A DNA stretch of 64,000 nucleotides from Temnothorax longispinosus. Taxonomy: Eukaryota > Arthropoda > Insecta > Hymenoptera > Formicidae. The stretch is taken from assembly GCF_030848805.1 (NCBI RefSeq), contig NC_092364.1, forward strand, positions 6,014,001-6,078,000, in the 5' to 3' direction. The notes under the pieces were generated by a model. That model saw only the letters and a program-made list of their open reading frames with translations, was not told the DNA's origin and made no database searches. Positions 56,701 through 64,000 of the stretch are shown here, piece after piece (the first letter of the stretch is position 1; the number at the start of each line of letters is the position of its first letter). Both the position numbers and the translations under genes were made by a program.

Positions 56701-59700
56701 TACTCTACTAGAGATGTTATAGAAATGTTCCAGGTATATTATATACGGTACGTATATTTACAGTACGAGTACAGAACATTCGAAAGATATCATGTGCTGT
56801 ATGGGTCGGTATATTGTTATGTCAAATTATAATTCAAGCTTCATCTCCGCGCATTCAACCCTCGTTCCCCATCCACGTGTTAACGAGAGATCTGCGGCGA
56901 ATAAGCGCATACCTATATGTATTTGAAATATTTCATAAAACTGCTTAATCAGGAGAGATTGACATACAGATGTCCATTAAATAATAAACATACAAATTAA
57001 CTTAAATCACTTGATATAAATCAACTTAGTTGATAGTTATACGATATTTTGTTAGTTATTAGCTGACAGAACGTGCTTTCTCGTCTTTAATATTCCGGAC
57101 TAACTACAAGGTCAATGACGTCGATACGAATCTAATTATAATATATGACTAATTTATTGGCTCGCTGTAATCGATATCACTATGTTAAAGACGTCTGGTT
57201 ATATTGAGAAGCAAATTAACGATCGGGATTTATTGCATTTCGCTATATTAACGTTGTATTAAAAATGCGCTATTTATCGATATGCAATCGACAAATAGAA
57301 CAAGCACTTTGATAACTAGAATAATAAAGCGAGATCCGTAACGCATTTATCTCGTCGGTATGTCCACCGCGCGTCTGCCTCCAATCTGCCGTATAACGTA
57401 TTTTTTTAAGGATCGCGGCTCTTATCGACAGACATCGCGAATCTCGGCATGAAATCGGCCGTCTCTCTATAATAATACACTATCCAATTCACTTAATCGC
57501 AAATAATTACGGAGCCTCGCGCAACAACAACGGTAAAGCCGGCGTTTCGAGAGTACCTTATATATCGTGCGACTGTATAATTTCCGATTCAACCACCGAT
57601 ATCGTCGGTCATTACATGCCCTACGAACTATTCCGGGCTCCTCTACAATTTCTATTGCGCAAAAATACACACCGGCCATTTTTCTTACGCCAAGATGAGA
57701 ACCCTGTCATTCGTAACGTGTGCCTTATAGTTAGACATCTTTCCTGTTATCTCTATTTTACTTTACGCAATACATATTCTATATAAAAATTAATTTGGGA
57801 AATTCTTAAAGAATAGAAAATGTACAATAAAATGAAAATTGTTACAAAAAATAAGAAGTAAATTTTCCGAAGAAATAACTTGTATTTTGTAATAAAATTG
57901 CGTGTTTGTCTTAAAATTTTTCAAATATATATTTAATCAAACAATATAAAACTTTAAAAACATAAGTATAACAATTATATGCTATGTATATATTTACATT
58001 TTTAACATTTTATACTTCTTTATCGAATTTGAAAGAAAATACAAATTTTATTAAAGTTATTAAATATTAATTAAAAAAGGAATACCTTCTCTATCATAAG
58101 TCCTTCTTTGGATCCACTCTCTTTTTCTTCTGTTCCTGATTGTCATAAAATAATTTATTAAAAAATATATCCGACGTTCTTTTATCTCATCCCTTTTCTC
58201 GCAGTATTGCGAAAAAAATTTTTAATATATAGTATCGTAAGCGTGTAAACATGCGGCGCGCTACAAAAGCGCATGCAAATGATTTATCTCGCTTCTCACC
58301 CACGCTTTTAACCTTGACCCCGAGAATTGTCCCGCATGATGTGTCGCGGCGGTTATTCGTCACGGACATGATCGAGCTCTTACACAAAATCATTATCGTC
58401 ATACGTTTTCTTCACTATGATTACGTTTAATACGCTTATCACATCAATTATCACTAAATCACGTCAAAAAACGTTTACTACGATTGTTAATATATAATTA
58501 ATTAAAAATGATACTTTTGAACAAAAAAAGCGAAAAAAATATTTTTACGGAGTTAATCTTAAACGTTCAGGATCACTTTCGTTTTCATTATTTCACGCAG
58601 AATGATCCCGGAATAACGCATCTTTGATGAGCTATGATTAATACGACATGCGATGCTGGACGATATTAAATGCGGAGAGTCGGTGCAAGTCGGTAACAGG
58701 GTGGTTGCTGTCTTTGACCTTAATACACCGAGGTGCCGAGGCCAAAGACCTTGGCCATTGGGTTCGGCTATAATCGAAGTTGACGTCGGCGATTGCCCGA
58801 TTCGGTATTGGTGCAACGGCGCAAGTGACTTTTACGAAAATTGCAATCGACACTTCGGCGGAACCTTTGGCATACCTTGCGGACTGTAACGAGGCGGACG
58901 AGGTCGTCAATTTCGCGAGGAAAACTACCGTTTTACGGCGATCGTCGCGTCGTACGTCATCATCTTATGCATCGACTTTATCATTTTGGAACAGGCTTAG
59001 TAGATACAGATAGTAGAAATTAAATCAACAATGATTAGCGAAAATCAAAACATATATAAAGTAGAAAAGAAACCATTGTTATAAGATTTACAGTTAAATC
59101 CATGCCTTGAAAAATTTGAGAAAAATAATCTGATATTAAAATTTTCTCAGCTCTTAAATTATTCTTTAAGCTTTTTAAAACAGTTAAAATTCTTGAAGTC
59201 AACGTGCAAGTTTTAACTTGTAACTTGTCCAAACCACATATTGGTATATCTTTTTAAAGATATTTTTAACTTACTTGATTTAAACACTTAATATTTAAAA
59301 AATAAGGGTTCTATTATTAGGCTTTTAGTTTAACGCTCTTTCAAAGACAATATTTAACTGATTGAACATTGCAAGTAAAATGTTATACTCGACAATGCGA
59401 TCTATCCCGACGAGAGATTCATTAATAGTCTCGGATTGCGCGCGCTGCTAAAGTCGAACGCGCGAAACTCGAAACGGGCGTGTTATAATTCTCTTCTAAT
59501 CCCGCGTTTATTTCCGCTCGCGTGTTAGGTATCCTAACGAGATGCTAATCTGCATCGCGTGCCCGCGCATGAGGATACGCGTTCTTTATCGTGTGTGTGG
59601 CGGCGCCTATCATATATTTTCTAATGCGCGATGTTCGCGCGCCGCGGAAGAGCAAACAGCCTAATAATATAGCGACTCGGTACCGGCGATAGCCGGCTGC

Positions 59701-60829
59701 CATAAGTCACGGAACAATAGAGTTGGCATTTATTCATCTTTCTCTGTCTCTCTCTCTCTCTCGTTGAGCGTCCTGAGTTACGACGCTACGCGTTTTAACG
59801 AGTTGACCGCCGGAGTTCGGTATTATGTCTCACGGCGTAATCAACGGACTTATAAGTACCTCGCGCGCTGGACGGCACGCTTATAGGTATGTACGTTACA
59901 ATGAGAATTTACGGGGCTCGATTAATCGTTGATAAAATTGAGAAATAATCAACCCTTTAGTCACGCTCGCGGATATTTGCCCGCGTCGTCGTCAGAAACC
60001 CCGCCGAACTGGTCACGAAGCTTGCCGTGCTCAGCCATCTTTCGACGCCAGGTTTGGATCTCGACGAACGGCGCCGTGGATGCGCGAACAATCCACGGAT
60101 TATAACTGAGATTGGTCTTAGGCCAATATATAAGATAGTTCTTCATTTGATTTTACCTAACATTTGCTCATTAGAGTGATCAATTAAATGAACAGGAAAA
60201 CCACATGCTATAAATTTTTTAGAACCAACAAATGCTACGTTTTGAGGGTGCGGCCCAAATCCCGATTCCACGTGTTAGATCCCAGCAACGATCGGAAACC
60301 GATTCCTCCGTAATACGTCCCATTGTATACGGTTCTCGATTGCGTCTCGCTCGAAAGTCGACACGCACACGTTGATTATAATCTTTCAACATAGTGATTT
60401 AGGAACCGCTAGAGAAAAATGAACCAGCTTCGACGCGCCGCGAGCCGCGCCGTTAGTCACTCGCTCTCTCTCAGTTCGTCGCTCCTGGTGCGGCGTGCAA
60501 AGAATGCGCAGGATGCGCATGATTCATGTGAATACTGGCCCGTTAGTCAGGATCCAGTCCCGGGGTGATCCTCTTCCTGTACGGTGCGGTGCGGCTAGGC
60601 TCTCTCCACGAGATCGCACAATTTATTCGCAGAAACTATAACGCGTTATCTCTAGAGATAGACGGAGGATAGAGACGGGTCGATCACGCGCAGACTTTAT
60701 GGATCCGAGAAGCTTGCAATCGCGGATGTGCAGCGCAGGATAATTAACGCGAATGCTAACGGTTATTTCGACCTCTCTTCGATCAAATCGCGTAAAATAT
60801 CTATACAGTCGAGACGGTTTGGCGAAATA

Positions 60830-60864
<35 letters not shown>

Positions 60865-61680
60865 ATCTGTTATAAAATAAAAAATATTTGTATTCAAGAT
60901 TGAAGATTTTAATTTTAATTTTGACCTTTTTAAAAAAATTATTATCTGTCTCGATATTTTTAATAAATCCTGGAATAGTTTTATAAAAATGTTTGATAAA
61001 TATCTACTAATTGATATATTTTTAGATTAATATTATATTTAAAAAAATGCACAAGAATAGCGATATGTTATTCATGAGAAAAATAATTTAAAAAACACGG
61101 CGTTATTGGTGGCCGCGGTGAAAAGAAATTCTTAAGAAGATTAGGCGCTGTAAAACTTCAGTAGGGCATATTCGTCTGTTCATTAGAGTCAGATACGAAT
61201 ACGGCACAACTTTATAAGTTTCACGTCGAGTTCGTTAATTTGTAACCAGATTGGTAAGTATGACGATATGGGGGATATCAACATAATCCTTTGGGCAAAC
61301 GAAATTACGATAGCGTGACAAACCTTGAAAAAGTATGTCGACTTGGTCACTCGAGCCAGACACGATGAAAGCAGATCTCGATTAACTTTTCGATAAGAAA
61401 CTTCGCGAAGTATTAACGGGAATAATAGTTCAAGCTGAACGAATTTGCATTATGTATCAGGATTATCATAAATTAAACGTTAATGACAATTGGAGATCAT
61501 AATATGCAAATAAAATAAAATTAAAACTAAAAGTAGAAAAATATTATTTTTAAAAATATTAGAACAAAATTTAGAACAAAATAATATTTTGTTTTCCGAC
61601 TTAGAAAAATAATTGAATATAAAATAATCACATTTTAAACCTAATTAATAAATTTCTATAAATAATTCGAGCAAAATCCT
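56701..61680. other. No gene recognised; some GC-rich islands
   Basis: Non-coding. GC-richer, non-repetitive blocks at 58600-58990, 59400-59900 and 60230-60800 are candidates for regulatory DNA or unrecognised exons. At 59541-59562 ATGCTAATCTGCAT resembles overlapping POU sites. A (TA)n tract is at 60832-60861. Short ORFs at 58559-59023 on both strands overlap and show no domain. Confidence 0.4.
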
Positions 61681-61684
61681 TTTC

Positions 61685-61800
61685 TTCAACCAAACTGGCA
61701 TTTTTTATTTAAAAAGCACAACGCGTTTCGACCGAGATTCCGGTCCTTATTAAGTGCGTATATTAAATTTAAACGCTTGCAAAACATTTCATTGTACACA
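61685..61800 (-). mobile_element. Penelope-like 3' terminal fragment
   Basis: ACCAAACTGGCATTTTTTAT, then CGCGTTTCGACCGAGATTCC and GGTCCTTATTAAGTGCG. The same order of motifs occurs in the Penelope-like element at 26880-26970 (ACCAAACTGACATTTATTTT, CGACGTTTCGACACTGG, TTGTGTCCTTATCAAG). No protein part remains. Confidence 0.55.
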
Positions 61801-62183
61801 GTGTGGCCGCAATGAGTCTACGAACTAAACGACAAAAAGAGTACAATAATATGAGTTTGCGAACTAAAATATAATACGGAGAGTCTGATAAAAAGATTTG
61901 AAAAAAAGAATTGCTCGATTTATTACTCACTGGCGAAGAAAAAGTATTCTATCTGTTCTATAAATAATATCTTCTATTTCACGAAATTTTAATGTAAAAT
62001 TGGCGAAAACGCAAGACTTTACTTGTATTTGTTAAAAATCCTTATAAAAAGTATTCTGAACTTTTTTCTTACAAATCAGCTAACAAATGCGTATATCTCG
62101 AACATTTCAGTTTAAATAGACAAAGGTCAATACGATGTCTATATGGCTAGATTAGTAAAAAATTCTCTTTTAATATAACAATA

Positions 62184-62422
62184 GGGGTATTCAAATAAGT
62201 TAGAGTTTAACGGTTTGACAGGTTATGTCGGGTTAAAGTCGGGTAAAAAGTTAATTTTTAAACTTTTAACCCAAAGATTAATGTGATAGGTTAATGAGTC
62301 ACTTATGTATTTTGCATAACCTTAAAGAGTAGCGCGCCCAAAGTTAATTAATTAACTTTTTACTCGACTTTAACCCGACATAACCTGTCAAACCGTTAAA
62401 CTTTAACTTATTTGAATACCCC
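62184..62422. mobile_element. MITE with long inverted ends, TA-flanked
   Basis: 239 bp; arms of about 72 bp begin GGGGTATTCAAATAAGTTAG and its near inverse. They are flanked by TA on both sides (62182-62183, 62423-62424), as for Tc1/mariner-type elements. No coding. Confidence 0.8.
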
Positions 62423-62424
62423 TA

Positions 62425-64000
62425 ATATAAGAGAATGTCCACGTGACAAAAAAATTATTTCGATTACCGTGTGTGCATTAATTAGGTACATCTTCCAATA
62501 TAGTGCACTAGAAATATAGCTAAAAGGCTGAATGTCGACTTCATCGCAACCTTTTTTAATGATGTATCGCTCATGATTATGGTCTGTTCACGCGTATATA
62601 CTCAATGGCATATCGGTAAATTTCAGTGCTTCATTATAGCCTCGAGTAAGGTATTAGTTCTTAATTAATCAATACATACTTAATGCAAAGGATTAGCTGA
62701 TCTCTATTTTATAACGTAATATCATGCATCGAATAATCAGAACTTGATTACTGGACGCGGGAACTAGCTATAATAAATAGTGTCTAAATAAAGCGATATA
62801 GAAAAAGCGCCGATTTAACATTTGGTTTCGTTATGAGCATGCACATTTGCTTTTCATAAGATAGATGCTTATAATGTTATACATATGTTATACCCTATAA
62901 TAACAAGATAAATGTAGCCGCGATATTTTTACTAACAATGGAAAAGAATCAGCATATGATTAAAAGAAGCAATTAAATAGAAATTTTTAAAAGAATAAGT
63001 GTTCCAAGACAATTGTATTTTATCATCACTTCTATCATCGGAATTTTATCATTGAAATATCAAGCTATATGTATTACATAATACATTAAATATTAATCAG
63101 CTATATGCATAACGTATTCATTTGATTTTTACCTTGCATAATTTGCGTACTAACGCAGCAATTGATCTTCTTTAGAGTTTGCCGACATGTTATATATATA
63201 TATAATTTTCCGGAACATTTTAATTTTTATTTTAATAAAAAAAATTTAAATCTTACATCTCTATTAAATATTATAAATACTCGGAATTTCGAGAGCAAGG
63301 TGTATTTTTCTACAAACGAAAATATTTCATTCGCAGTCGATACGCCGGCTATTCACCTGCATCTATTTCACACTCATAACTCGTTCCGCTTATCTGATTG
63401 AATCCAACAGATTCCATCAAATAACTGGAGATCTGCTGAATCAGTAGTGATACCAGGTTCGGAGTATAGGTTACTCAATCACTAAGCAACCTTGAATTTT
63501 ATTTTGTTTAGGTTTGTCTAGCTCGTAAAAATAGCAACGGTGACGACAGATTGCTACTAATATAATTAAGAACAAATTTGCATTCGACGCGCAGACGCGC
63601 ATTAATTTATATTAGATCTTTATTAATTACCCCTTTCCCTTGCAGCGAAAGAATTTCTTTATCTCTCTTCAACTCTTTTCCTACAAACGTATACATATTA
63701 TATTGAAATTTATTTAAATTTTCTGTATATTTTACTATAATAACTAATCTTCGAATTAATAAATGGAATGAATTGTACCTCGATTAAATATTCTTGCCTT
63801 TCAAAGACGCAGCTAACGAGTTTCATTTGCAAACCGATCATATATTTGTAAAATTGTTCTCTTTGTACTATATCATTTATAATAAACTATATAATATATT
63901 CATTTGACTTTTACTTTGCATAATGCAATAATGCTGCAATCATTTCTCGGAACTTTTCAATTTTTATTATAAAATTTTTTTAAGACAAGCCAGATTTAAA
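62425..64000. other. No gene recognised
   Basis: AT-rich non-coding DNA. A 79-codon plus frame (63162-63401) has no recognised domain. Confidence 0.5.

Noticed and set aside
58559..59023. Plus- and minus-strand ORFs at 58.6-59.0 kb as an exon
   Set aside because: Both strands are open with no recognisable domain and no convincing splice sites; left as unassigned GC-rich DNA.

Overview
This is eukaryotic DNA from an arthropod, most likely an insect and plausibly an ant. The evidence is an AT-rich background with islands of high CpG, GT-AG introns of about 70-180 bp, and a dense mix of gypsy, DIRS-like, Penelope-like, Helitron, P-element-like and MITE sequences. The species is inference. The sequence contains no CRISPR array, bacterial operon, rRNA or tRNA gene that I can see. 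No complete ordinary host gene is visible. Host-type coding sequence is limited to exon pieces of a cytochrome P450, an M1 aminopeptidase of the leukotriene A4 hydrolase type, and BED/THAP zinc-finger proteins, the last probably transposon-derived.

The centrepiece is one LTR retroelement spanning 2350-22002. It has 1.36-kb LTRs that differ at about ten positions, a 4-bp target duplication (GCGT at 2346-2349 and 22003-22006), a leucine-tRNA-type primer site, gag, pol (protease, RT, RNase H, integrase), and a 691-residue envelope-like glycoprotein that resembles glycoproteins of chuvirus-like RNA viruses more than the usual insect errantivirus env. A further 147-codon ORF and a polypurine tract follow. 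Each LTR carries a six-unit heat shock element upstream of a TATA box, a degenerate repeat array, and an 80-codon ORF. The element is broken. Gag has a frameshift near its start. Pol is split by a 4.46-kb DIRS-like element together with a 294-bp derivative of it, and by a GC-rich LTR piece of about 2.2 kb inside the integrase. The whole element sits inside a BED-finger reading frame whose halves lie at 22007-22243 and 2200-2345, minus strand. An older minus-strand gypsy integrase fragment and unidentified ORFs fill 370-2190.

From 22 to 33 kb there are microsatellites, an isolated zinc-finger exon, a Harbinger-like MITE, two adjacent large palindromes built of tandem repeats (23.8-25.3 kb), a 5'-truncated Penelope-like element (26.85-28.6 kb), a foldback element (30.1-30.66 kb) and a second BED-finger gene remnant (32.3-32.9 kb). 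From 33 to 40.6 kb the sequence is mainly non-coding, with CpG-rich islands.

From 40.6 to 56.4 kb there are aminopeptidase exons, a 285-bp solo LTR, a GC-rich block with clustered homeodomain-like sites, P450 exons beside a perfect 166-bp inverted repeat pair, a cluster of palindromic MITEs (45.5-46.2 kb), a non-autonomous Helitron (47112-48689), a decayed THAP/P-element transposase gene (49.07-50.53 kb) and a 500-N assembly gap (51109-51608). A nested set of inverted-repeat elements (52739-55993) splits a LINE and carries a small spliced zinc-finger-like gene. From 56.4 kb to the end I see only non-coding DNA, one mariner-like MITE (62184-62422) and a Penelope-like terminal fragment near 61.7 kb.
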